Positions 41,823 to 52,946 of a DNA stretch of 64,000 nt are shown here, piece by piece. The notes below the pieces were generated by a model. It ran no database searches. It had not been told where the DNA came from and worked only from the letters and a program-made list of their open reading frames with translations. The position numbers and the translations under genes are program-made. The stretch is from assembly GCA_030544235.1 (NCBI GenBank), contig CM060474.1:3304898-3368897 (forward strand). The letters are read 5' to 3'. This stretch comes from Lepturacanthus savala (lineage: Eukaryota; Chordata; Actinopteri; Scombriformes; Trichiuridae). Numbering within the stretch: the stretch's first letter is position 1; each line of letters opens with the position of its first letter.

Positions 41823-41894
41823 CTAACCTCAGCAGTTCCCCCGCACCATCAAGGCCTCAGACATCCGCTGAGTCTGAGTCAATGAGGTGAAAAC
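41823..41894 (-). CDS. terminal exon with Cys-Sec codon pair
   Basis: Last coding exon of the thioredoxin reductase-like gene, after the acceptor CCCTCCAG. It reads VFTSLTQTQRMSEALMVRG, then Asn, Cys (TGC), an in-frame TGA (41831-41829), Gly (GGT) and TAG (41825-41823). The family ends in Gly-Cys-Sec-Gly; here the first Gly is Asn. The exon joins in phase 0 to HPGAAQ from the preceding exon, giving HPGAAQVFTSL, which aligns with HPxxAEVFTxL of vertebrate TXNRD1. The alternative, that TGA is a plain stop and the protein lacks Sec-Gly, is disfavoured by the SECIS downstream and by the short GGT TAG tail. Confidence 0.9.
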
Positions 41895-44800
41895 CTGGAG
41901 GGAAGAGAGACCGTTAATACTATCAGTGAGTACTAATACAGCAGTATAAATACTGCATTACAAACCCTACTTAATAAAAGGTGCAGTATTAGCAGCAAAA
42001 GGTACTTAGAGTATTGCTGTAAAAGTGTATAAGTATTATAAGTTAAAGTATTGCAGTAAAAGTAGTGGTTTTGGTCTCTGACTGATATATTATTATAAGT
42101 TGATAAATTAACATGGTCCATCAGTCCATTATACATTATCCATAAAACCTCTGCATTAGCAGCAACCTCTGTTTAACACCCATTGAATCTCTGATTAATT
42201 TAGTTTAGAAAAAGTGGAATTTGATGCGGTTCATGTGCAGTAGGTCAGTGTCCACAGAGACGTTTATTAAATATGTCTGATGAATAATTCAGACAGGAAA
42301 CATTCAGAGCAGGAAACTCATTTGAATCTGGCATTGACTCGGACAGCTGAGCCGCTTCAAGGACTGAATATGCTAATGTCTCAAAACTGAGACTCAGCAC
42401 TTCATCAGAGACAATGTGTGACAGTGAGTTAATAGCGTTGTGCCAGCAGCTGTCAGAAACAGCAGACAGATTTTGTGTCTTTACTGTAATCGAGTCGCTG
42501 CTGTTTTTTTTTTGTTTTTTTTTTGTTGTGAAACACTGAGGAAAGCGGTGCTGACCTGAGCCGCCCCGGGGTGGAGGCCCACAGTGGCGTCCAGCTGGCA
42601 TTTGGTGAGGCCGCATTTCATCGCTGCAGCAAAGCCTTGAAGGATGTCGCCAGCATTTGGACCCATGATGTGGAGGCCAACCACTCGCTCCTAATGAGAT
42701 ACAGCAAGAGTTGATCTAAACATGACTAAATCAGGTGCTGAGGTTCTGTCAGCTTAGTGTCGTACTAAAGTCAGAACTGAAAACATCTGGTCTGAATTCA
42801 ATCACACTCACATAAATTGTAATTTTTGAAGGTCATATCTGAATTTAGTCCAGTTAGAGCTGAAACTAACAACTATTATGATAGTTGATTAATCTATCAA
42901 TTATGGAAATGATTAATCGGTTAGTTGTTTGGTTCATAAAATGGTGTAAAATGTTGATCAATGTTTCCCAATGAAGATTTAATCTAAAATGTCTTTTTTT
43001 GTCCAGACCAACAGTCCACAACCCAAAGATCATCAGTTTACTATTATAGAAGACTAAAGAAACCAGAAAATAATCAGAGAAGAGAAGCTGGAAGCAGAAA
43101 ATTTGGACATTTTCTTCTTAAAATGATTCAAATTGATCGATCAATTATCAAAATAGTTGTCAAATAATGCAATAGAAACTAATTAAATAATTGACATATA
43201 ATTACAACTCAAATTTGTATTGATTTATTTTATTATTAAGGGATGTGGATCTATATCAAGGAGTGTATTAATATGTAAAATGCTGGAGAAAAAAAGTAAA
43301 GAAAATGACATGACTATCTTTAAAAACAGGAGTTTCTAATATAATGGGTGAATGAGAGCCAGATGAAATTTAAATTTAGTTGATGAGTCTTCTCACATGT
43401 AGGTGATTTATGGAACAGTTGGCAATTAATATTTAATTGACTAATAATTGCAGCTCTGCTATCAGTCTCTTGATTTCTCAGAAAATCCCTGTCCATGTTC
43501 ACATATCTGAGCCCAAATCAACATTGGAGAAATAAGAGAATCATCATAGAGGACATTGATGTTAACACAGTTATCACCAGTTTGTCATCTGAAATGTTAT
43601 CTCAAGAAAAGACAGGTCGATTGTGGAAAGTGCTAAAAATATGCCAGAGTGGTGGGAGGATTAATGAGGTGGGAGCTGTTGCACAACTTGTGACTTTATG
43701 ACTAAATATTCCTGAAGGGAAACAAACATAAATCTCTTTTCGTTTATAGCGGCGTTCTTTCACACTTATGAGTGAGAGGATTCAGATGTCGAGATACTGG
43801 TGTATAATCAGAAAGAGTAGGAATCAATATTATATTATAATATAGCTTTGATAATATAATAAAGGAGGGGAAAAGATAGAATTAAAGAAGGAAGGAAGGG
43901 CAGAAATAAAAATGGAAGGAATTGGAAAGAATGAGGGATATAATGAGGGAGGAAGGATGGATCCTTATTGCAAGGATCTTAAAAAGTATCTTAACAGTCT
44001 TAATTGTTAATGTAAAAAATTCTGATAGAGCAGCTTTAATAAAGTAAACATACATGATCAGGGATGTGACAGATGACTTTAACATAGCAGGAGTTTTTAC
44101 TCCTGGCAGGAAGAATCCACTCCAACGGCCAATAGTAGCTATGATATATCTGGAAGACAGATAGTCTGGAGTTAAAGATTAGATAAATCTGCGTGCGTGT
44201 GTGTGTATGTCTGTGTATGTGTGTACCTCTATAGTATCTTCTCCAAATGTCAGATTTGCCTCCTCCTCAGTCAGACCACAGGCAGCATATTCTACAGGTG
44301 TGAGCACCACAGTCGGCACATTGCTGTAATCACACTGTGAATAAAAATCATATCATATTGGATCTTTAGAAGACACAACTACAAAAACATGTTTTTAAAT
44401 GTAAATAGTCGGACAAATTATTTCTGAGTTGTACCAAGACATGGTGTTCTGTGTAGAGTCGACGGGCCAGTAGCATCCCAGCATGCACTGAGAGGCCGGT
44501 GGAGGCAGGACGACCGTGCTGCACCGAGCCAACGGCATAAATATGATCCACGCTGGTCTGATCCCTCTCATTCACCAGGATCCTTCCACTGCCACACAAA
44601 CACACACACACACACACACAATAGTGAAACACACACTGACAGACTGACAGCAGAGGGAATATGAACACACTGAACATACTCGTGGCTGCACTTCACCCCG
44701 ACTCGCTGCAGCCAGACGCTGCTGCTGCAGCAGGAAATCCTGCCAACACACAGTAGAACCTGCAAATAGACAAACACACAAACCGAATTCTAAACTAAAT

Positions 44801-45091
44801 ATAAAGTTTTTTTAAATCAGATTACTCAATCACATACTGTGTCAAAGTCTTCCTGTTTAGTTTCGCCGTCCTTATTGACAATTGTCACTCTGAGTCTTCG
44901 TCCCTGCTGCTGTGTGTCTGCAGAAACAACAAAAACACAATGTACCTGATAATTTAATACAAAGATCTGATCTGATGTTTTACTACTGAGCCTACTGTGA
45001 GTTACACCCCCTTAAACTCAATAAAACCAAAGCATATAGAACATTTGGTGCATTTCACTTAGTTATTCAAGTTTCTCCTGTGTGTATGTGT

Positions 45092-45175
<84 letters not shown>

Positions 45176-48100
45176 ATTATTTATCTGTACTGTTAGAATA
45201 GAATACAATAGAATTAATGCCATTTGTACAGGTTAAAAACAAGTTTAAACATGTAACATGGAATTCTTGTGCGTGTCCCTGAGTCATTTGTAGCAAAGAA
45301 ATCTGAATTTAAAATCTTAGAAAAACACAAAGAAACAGAAGAACAACATGTTACATACAAGACGCTAAATATATAGAAAAAAAATACAAAATATGTAGGT
45401 GCAAGAGTTGCAGACATTATATTACAAAATATATTACAAATATATTACAAAAAATGATTGTTACTGTCCAAACATTATTAAATATACATCAATGACCCTG
45501 AGGATAATCTCTCTTACTCTGTTGGAGTAACATTCCTTGAAAACTAAACTAATTTACAGATGGAAGATTAAAGTTTTATTTTTTTTTACATATTCAGGAT
45601 AAAGTCAAAATGTCAAGAATAACACTTTTTTTTCCTCCTGTCTCTAATGTTCACCTATAGTTTTAGGAAATGACTAAAGTTGTTTTAAACAAAACTATAT
45701 ATTTGTGATCTGTTTTAAAGATTAACAACATGATTCAATAAGTGAAACCTAGAAAATACGCCAAAATAATATTCCATGTGTTTGATCTCATGTACTGACA
45801 TCACACTTTGAAGCTGTGAAGTCAGAATTCGGGTTTCGGATCAGATCATGTGAATCATTTCTGAATATTCTGCTTCTATCTTTATTCTGATTAAAAGTTG
45901 TTGTTTTACCTGAGAGGACGTGGTCACTGTTGGCTTCTGTCTGCTCCACCTGAAAACCACAGATAGACACAACCAGACAAGATGAAGGGGATAATCAATG
46001 GTGCTGAATCTCTGTAACCGTCTCAGTACCTTGGAGAGTGAACAATGAGAACGAAAGTCCACTCCAGCAACTATCATGTGGTTTTCTATCTTCTGGGCCA
46101 TTTTCTGATCGAACCCTGGCAGCAGGTCAGGCTGCAGCATCACGGTGACCTGCAGTCCGAGTCCAGACAGGAAGCCGGCACACTCCAGCCCCTCTGCAGA
46201 CCCCCCGACTACTAGGGTCTGACCTGGGGGGTGAGGCAGGGCCAGCAGATCCTCACTGGAGGGGGGGAGATATGTCAGAGGTCAGAGAGGTCATGCAGTG
46301 ATGCTCTAGGTTTTGTATTAAGGCAGCTCATGTGGAAGCAGGATGTAGTAAGGACCTGGTGAGACAATACTGTCTGTCCCCGGGTATGTCCAGATACTGA
46401 GGTCTGTTGCCCGTAGCAATGACCAGCGTCTCAGCTGTCAGACGCTGTGTCCTCCCATTCACCTCTGTCACCTGATTGGACAAAAAACTGTGAAGAAACC
46501 AGCTTCTGAAATTCTTTTTTAAACTCAAGTATCCAAAAGATTTATGAAAGGTTTAAAAATACAGTCAGTCAGTCAGTTTAAATTTTTTTCTCCAACAATG
46601 ATATATTCCTGCTGCTTCCATTAATGACCACTAGATACATCTCTTTCTGATTTATACGGATATCGAAACATTTAGGGTCCAACACTTAAAGATGCAGTAA
46701 AGCTAATACAGAGATTTGAAATATCAGATACTTTCTGAGAGCTCTGTAGAAGTTTTTGGTTGTTTTCAACATGGCAGCCACGTCACAGGATTCTGAATTG
46801 CCACTAAATTTGTCACTAAAATATGTTTCTGAATACCTTGAGGAGAGAAATAGGCATTCACTAACATATAACCTTCTCACCAAACTCAATTGAAAAAACA
46901 GCAATTTAACATATCGATATTTGTTTAACTGTGGAGCCCCTGAAAAAATAATGAGGAAAAAAGGTGTTTTTTTGTCCTATGTTGTTTTTTTTTTCCTTTT
47001 AAAGCTGTTTCAGTGAACCAGAAGTAAAACAAACCCTCAACCCCCAGTCATCCGACTTTTATTTTGGTACTGGCCTCACATTGTTAGGGGTTGTAAGTGT
47101 GGCAGGGCATTGTGTGTTTTTCTTTTGTGTGTTTGTGTCTTGTCTGCTGAGTGTGTCATGTCTTGTTGAGGAGGGGGATTACCCGATGACATCATCGGCA
47201 GCACTCTGGGATTCCCTCATCACGTGCAGCCTTAGCTTCCTCCAATGCTGCAGGTATTGATACTTCACCATCAACTACATCCACCAATGAAAATGACATG
47301 ATTCAGATCCCAGGAATCCCAAATAGCTGGGTTTTTTTGTTTGTTTTTTAACCTATAGACCTTATTGAGACACTTTTTGGTAAATCGCTTGGGAATACCA
47401 AATATGTATATGTATTAATACAGAATGGATCAACAGCTAAAATCACAGTATAGCTCAAAAGACACAGAGGTGTCACATCTGTGCCAAAGGAGTCACAGAT
47501 CATGTCAGTCCTTATTAGGGTTTAATCCCAGGACCCGGGATTCCTGGGAATTCTGATCAAAAGTATTTCTCAATTAGGAAAGGTTATAGAGGGGAAAGCG
47601 TGAAATTAGTTTATTAAAAAAAATACTCATGTCTAATTGTTGGAGTAGTGGCATTAACATTATTTTTGAAGCGTCCCACGACTTCCACATTATCTTTCAT
47701 TGTTGGAGTAGCAGCACTTGTTTTACTAGTTTTCAAACATTAGCTACATTTTTCTGACATAAATAGGTCTAATATTAATGTGATAGCCTATTATACTATT
47801 ATTAGCCTATTATTTTGCATGGGTTAACGTTCAAAAACTGGAGAATGACAAAGCAAAGTGTAAGAACTGTGTAGGAACATTGAAAAGTTCAACACACAGA
47901 ATTTATTATTATTGCTGTGTTGATGAATAAACGGTGTTCTTTTGCCCTAGTAATGATATAAATAATGTGTAATAATGTGATACAAACTGTCAGTTTGGGA
48001 TTTAGGAACACATGTGAATGTTGAGGACTCCTGACATAACACACACACACACACAGCAGACAAGACACACACACAAGAAAAAGAAAAACACACAATGCCC

Positions 48101-50995
48101 TGCCGCACTTACAACTCGTGACATATGGGAGGACAATACCAAAAACAAATCTATAAATTTCTCCCATGGATGATGTGGGGAAAAACTTTGCAAATTCTCC
48201 TTATTCTTTTTTCACCCATGTCCCTTGAGAGGCTCCATAGATAAGTGATTATTTAAGTTATATTTTTACAGAAATAATCCTCATTTACCTACATAATAAG
48301 TGATAAACTCTTCAGTGGCTCCTAAACTTTATCTTTAATATATTACCTGTATTGTGTGTCCTCAGACTCCACAAACAAAGCCGGATTTAAAGTGTGTTTT
48401 TTTTAAGGGAGTTCTTCTGGAGCCACATATAGGATTTTCAGGATGATGTTTTGATCATTTGAAACCAAAATTTTTATAAACCTGGGTGATTTTTTCAATC
48501 ATTTAAATTTGTCTGGGTGCTAAATTACATGTTTCTGTGATGGGATTAACTCATTTTATATACTTGGTATTTTTGTCACACATTTATTCATGGTTTACAG
48601 AGACTTTAAAGATTTTGCTGATCCTTTGTCTTCATTTTTTACATATTCAATTTAAACATCATATTTATCATTGAGCACATATTATTGTTCCATTCTATGC
48701 TGGGTTTGGTTTGGTGTTTACCTGCACTGTGTGAGGCGCTACTATCTCTCCAGAAGCGTTGAGGTAACACACTCCACAGCTCTGCAGTTCTCTCTTCAGC
48801 TCTGAACTGTGAGACTTCACCTGCTCCTGCACAGCTTCCACCAGCTGTTTCCAGCTGTGGCTGACTGAAATATCACAGTTCACAGTTTCAGTTCACAGTT
48901 TCACTTCACAGTTCTGAATCATATACACTTGAATTCCGAAAAGGATTACATGGTTAACTTTGACAAACTAAACTAGCACGTAACTATCTGAGTGGCCCTC
49001 CTCTTTGAGCCTCCAGCCATATTTCTGAGAGTCATGAAGAGCTTTTCCCAGCAGAGTTGCCTGTTGTAGAAACTTCCTGATGCTGTTCAGGTTGACACTG
49101 GAACCTCCCAGTACTAAAGGAAAGGAAAGTTACGTTGAGGAAAAAATGAAGAGAAAAATTAGAGAATTTCAAATTTCCAAAAACTTTTAGAATTTCAAGC
49201 ATCAATACAACTAACACATCTAACATCTGTGCATATCTCATCAAATATCAACAAATTAGGTTCAGAACATCTCCAGAACAAGCTGGAAAAAGGCTCTACT
49301 TCAGATTTATTATATTACAGACAATTATGTGTAGCTGACACTCAGAATCTGCTCAAATGTTGTTTGTAGGACTTATATTACAAAATGTCATATCTCCTTA
49401 TCACGTTGTGCTATTTTAACCACATTTGGTGAACATGTGTAGATATGATGTCTGAGTGACCATGACACGTTTGGTGCTGTTTGGCCAATAGATGGCACTG
49501 TATGGCCATCATCTATCATCATCAACTGTATTACTGTCCTCCACATATCTCAGGAATTCGTTCGTAGAATCCACTTCACACTCGTTGGGTGTGTTTCTAA
49601 GGACCTGCAGGAGAGCAGTGTTGAGTATGAAATCAATCGGATGAGTGCTTTGGCAAGGATTTTTGCCAACCAACTGGCTGAAATTTGAACCGGCCCTGAA
49701 CCAGTATCTTGTGATCTTGTGAAAAAATGATTCATAATCAAGAACTTCACGCAGGGAATTAAACACTCGCCCCTCTTAGTGCCTCTTGCAGATGGAGCCT
49801 CGAGGTCAAGGATCATCACCTTCTTCCTCAACGCGGCAGCTTCCTAACGGAGTGAGAGAAGAGAAAAGTTGAATAAATTACAGCAACAGAGTCCAACAGC
49901 AACAGAGAGAGAAGAGAAATTAAATATTAAAACCAGTTAAGCCCTCTGTCCTTCTCAACACTCCCTGCTCTGCCCCCTCATCTCATTTCCACTTTCCTGC
50001 AGAGCTGCTCACAGATCATTCCATTACCATAAAGTCCATTAATATGATAATTATCTGAGCTATGCTTGCGTTCTTTGACCAGATTAGCAGTAATTATGAG
50101 GTTGAGTTGGTGGAATGTCCTTTTAACCAAAGTGAGAAAAGCAGCAGTTACAGCTGGATGTAAGCAGAGGACCTCAGACCTGCAGAAAGTACGAATGCAA
50201 ATCAAACAGAGAGCTTTAAAATGTATAGAGTTGGATGTAGGTTATGGTAGATAAAAACAGCTAAATATAGCAGAATAAAAACATTTCTAATTTTAATTGA
50301 ATGATAGACCACTTCTATATAGTACTTATTTATACTAATTAAACACACACTTTCTGCCAAGACTCTTCTGTTTAATGTGACACTGTACCTTTAAGAATAA
50401 TGAATTTAAAATGAATATAGAATGTTGACCTATGTATTTCCTTATAAAAGTATATGACAGCAATAATCAAAGTATAATGTTAAGTTTCTCACCACTTCAT
50501 AAAATCTGCACATACAATTTTGTACAACTTTTAAATGAACAAACATGATTTAGTCTGCTTTCTATTCCTCGCCTCTCTGGGATAAACACAAATCAATCAT
50601 GACTCTGTGGAATTTTTTTAAAAACAATATTTTTTTAAGTTTTGTTTTTCCTTGTTACTTCATCCTATTATTTTTTTATTTTTCACTATACAATATATAG
50701 AATATATAAGAATAAGAAACCTATGTAAGCAAATGTAAATTAATGGAATTTCTTGCAATAAAGTATATACACATATAAACATCCAAAATCAGATATTGAT
50801 GCATAAAGGATTGTACAGTTGAGCAAAATACATGCATTTATAGAATATGCATTGCAGAAAGTCTCTGATTGTAAAGTGGAGTAAGAAGTGCACGACCTTT
50901 GCCACAGCCAGTCCTCCTGACCCTCCTCCAATAACCAGCAGGTCATAGTTATATGGCCCCGAAGACGGTTCGGTCTGATCGTCCATGTTTTCCAT
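41823..50995 (-). CDS. txnrd1-like: divergent TXNRD1-like selenoprotein, 14 exons
   Basis: Complete gene for a pyridine nucleotide-disulfide oxidoreductase of the thioredoxin reductase family, predicted at 516 residues counting Sec. Exons, 5' to 3': 50995-50897, 49843-49771, 49113-48985, 48864-48722, 46471-46356, 46255-46030, 45949-45910, 44917-44838, 44759-44680, 44588-44435, 44334-44227, 44149-44054, 42690-42556, 41894-41823. Frame is kept throughout. Seen: FAD dinucleotide motif VIGGGSGGLAVAK (residues 22-34), VIATGNRP, nucleotide-binding LVVGGSAEGLECAGF, dimer-interface YYWPLEW, and the C-terminal Cys-Sec-Gly. Lost compared with active enzymes: both Cys of the flavin-side CVNVGC (SVNLNS here), the NADPH-loop arginines (VMLQPDLLPGFDQ), the Asp of AIGD (AVGS) and the Glu of HPxxAE (HPGAAQ); His is kept. 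Reduction of thioredoxin by the usual relay should therefore fail; true function unknown. The first ATG is used, but the frame stays open upstream to a possible acceptor at about 51061, so an extra N-terminal exon is possible. Divergent from nfyb. Confidence 0.9.
41925..42135. repeat. AGTAC-type repeat in last intron
   Basis: Strings such as GTGAGTACTAATACAGC and AGTATTGCAGTAAAAGTAG belong to the AGTAC-rich family also seen at 53.4 kb. It sits directly next to the last exon of the thioredoxin reductase-like gene. Confidence 0.6.
42855..43215 (+). mobile_element. MITE-like element in txnrd1-like intron
   Basis: Plus-strand copy (GTCCAGACCAACAGTCCAC, AGACTAAAGAAACCAG, TTTGGACATTTTCTTC, AAAATAGTTGTC), from AGAGCTGAAACTAACAAC to ATAATTACAACTC. 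It lies in intron 12 of the minus-strand gene. Confidence 0.8.
45075..45174. repeat. (TG)n microsatellite
   Basis: TG tract of about 90 bp in intron 7 of the thioredoxin reductase-like gene. Confidence 0.97.
48985..49113 (-). CDS. exon with substituted redox-disulfide motif
   Basis: Exon 3 of the thioredoxin reductase-like gene, after acceptor TTCCTTTAG. It translates LGGSSVNLNSIRKFLQQATL then LGKALHDSQKYGW. In all active family members the same place reads LGGTCVNVGCIPKKLMHQA. Both redox cysteines are serine (AGT, AGC), each one base from a Cys codon (TGT, TGC). The rest of the helix (ATLLGKALxDSxxYGW) is conserved. The 3' donor is unclear: the frame requires A|GTTACG, which is weak at +3. 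Confidence 0.88.
49400..49700 (-). repeat. interspersed repeat, copy B
   Basis: Counterpart of 17640-17960. It lies in intron 2, ending about 70 bp from exon 2. The minus strand again encodes NTPNECEVD and FLRYVEDS. Exact ends are not defined. Confidence 0.6.
49771..49843 (-). CDS. exon 2 with GC-type splice donor
   Basis: Encodes EAAALRKKVMILDLEAPS then ARGTKR, aligning with EAAQYGKKVMVLDFVTPTP and LGTRW of TXNRD1. No GT donor exists at the conserved boundary. The sequence there is AGGG|GCGAGT, a GC donor that matches consensus at all other intron positions. Using it gives phase 1 and joins to exon 3 as G|TA CTG GGA GGT, in frame. A GT donor further on (TGC|GTGAAG) would give a stop codon soon after in exon 3. 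Confidence 0.75.
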
Positions 50996-51083
50996 GACAG
51001 TTGTCCTCTTTGACTTCAACACACAGACACAGACAGCCTCAGTGAGGACGGACTTTGGCCCCTGCAGGACTCTGATATGAACA

Positions 51084-51118
51084 AACGTCAGCTAACAACC
51101 ACTGTGTTAGCTGACGTT
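51084..51118. promoter_or_regulatory. perfect 14-bp hairpin with CRE-like halves
   Basis: AACGTCAGCTAACA, a 7-base loop ACCACTG, and the exact inverse TGTTAGCTGACGTT. Each arm contains TGACGT on one strand, the half-site of CREB/ATF. It lies 89 bp upstream of the txnrd1-like ATG. It could be a dimer-binding site, an RNA hairpin in the 5' UTR, or chance. Confidence 0.5.
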
Positions 51119-51589
51119 ATAAAAAAAGTTTTATATTAAAATCTCTCATTTCCTAAACATGCACACTGCAGAGACCTCACCATTGTAATGTTGTTGAATC
51201 AAATCTAACACTATATTTGTCATTGATCACTTACCAAGGATTTTTTAATTTAGTTATATTACATTTACCAAAAATAAACAATATTGAAAATTATGCAGAA
51301 TTACGTCATATCTACTGAATCATGGCAAACATTTACCACTTAGTTTACAGGTGTTAATATATACAGGAAATTTCATTCCATTGACTAGCTGAATGTCTGA
51401 ATAGTAATTGTGAATTTACATTCATAATTTTCAATGAATAGATTTGAAAAAAAAAACAGAAATATGCCACTGACTAAATAAAAAATGTCATTATTATTAA
51501 TAATAATAATAATAACAATTCATAATATTGTATCTTGAGTGTTTATTGACCAGGATTTGACAGAGACAGGAGATTCTTTTTAGTGTAAG

Positions 51590-51677
51590 GGGTGTACCCC
51601 CGTGATGCGCTGGGATTGGCTCCAGCAGACCTCCGTGACCTTAGTGAGGAATAAACCGGTATAGACTAACTGACCTT
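51590..51677 (+). repeat. tRNA-like SINE, copy 5, 3' fragment
   Basis: Only the last 85 bp remain: TGCGCTGGGATTGGCTCCAG, then AGTGAGGAATAAACCGGTAT and ACTAACTGACC. Confidence 0.85.
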
Positions 51678-52626
51678 TTTGCAAGTACATCTCAATTTCT
51701 ATTGTCTCAGTTACAGGGCGACATCTTGTGGTGACAGTAAAAATTGGCCTTTTTATTTATTTATTTTTTTTAACTCAGCTGCCTTCGTCAATGCATGCTT
51801 GTCGCTGCGCCAACACGGTCGCCGTCTTGTGTCGGGGGTTCTAACTACTGAAATGCTAGGTCTGTGTGAAATAAGCACAAAAATTACGTAATAGTGAATG
51901 ACATTCCATATGTTTAGCACTATTATTTTAAAATAAACTTTTATTTTAGATAAGAACAATGATATTATCAAATGCAACATTTAAAAAGTTATGATTTTAA
52001 TCGTCGATATACTGCTTCGACGCGTTCCCCCGACAAAAGATGGCGGCCACGTTTACGCATCGAAAGCGGTTTCTGTGGGTATATATCATATATTATGCTT
52101 ATTCGCTTTTCTAAAACAATGGCAGGTGAACTTCCTGCGCTTTTCAACTGTTTTCTAAAGTCGATTCACCTCGTTGAACCACAAAATGCGGGATAAAAGC
52201 ACACGCAGCCGCCGTTTGACGGTTTACGTCGTTACCTTGTTACTTTCGCGCTTTCAACTGATGTGGGAACAGCCAAGGCCGTTGTCATCAAAAAGCAGCA
52301 GAGGGAGGGTGAAACAGCGGCAAACCTGTTGGCTAGAAGAGATGCGTTCTAGTGCTGCCACAAGTGTAGTAATTATAAAAACCTATCTTTATAGAGTTGT
52401 TACGGTGTGTTTAGTGAGGATGGATCTACAGCAACTTGCTGTAAAGGTTCTCTATTACATGGGACATTTGGGATTTGGAATTATGGAATGCATGTTTAGG
52501 TACATAGGTATTATCAACAAATTGCAGTTAATATATTAGAGTAAAAGTACTTGTTTCCTTCCTTTGACATATATTATTAGATTATTAGTCATGCATCAGC
52601 CTCCAGCATTTTATGGTAGTTTGAAC

Positions 52627-52946
52627 TCAAGGGGTTTAAAAAGTAGGCAACTGGACTTTTTCTTTGAGCTTGAAGACGTTTCACCTTTCATCCGAAAGGC
52701 TTCTTCAGTTCTATCCTGATGATGGAAACCAGGAGCTATATCTCTGGATCACAGAGGGTGGAGCTATAGACCACCCCTCCCTATAGTCTATATCTCCTAT
52801 GGTCTATAGCTCCACCCTCTGTGATCCAGAGATATAGCTCCTGGTTTCCATCATCAGGATAGAACTGAAGAAGCCTTTCGGATGAAAGGTAAAACATCTT
52901 CAAGCTCAAAGAAAAAGTCCAGTTGCCTACTTTTTAAACCCCTTGA
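52627..52946. repeat. 147-bp foldback (near-perfect inverted repeat)
   Basis: Left arm 52627-52773 (TCAAGGGGTTTAAAAAGTAG...GCTATAGACCA) and right arm 52800-52946 are inverted copies with only about two or three mismatches (for example GACGTTTCACC against GATGTTTTACC). The spacer is 26 bp. Each arm contains the string CATCCGAAAGGCTTCTTCAG, part of a repeat common in teleosts. It lies between the txnrd1-like and nfyb promoters. Element class unknown; a Penelope-like or foldback-type origin is possible but not shown. Confidence 0.88.

Noticed and set aside
41823..50995. Reading the reductase gene as an ordinary pseudogene
   Set aside because: Fourteen exons keep frame, all needed splice sites exist (one GC donor, one weak donor), and Sec codon and SECIS are intact. 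Decay at an early stage cannot be fully excluded.
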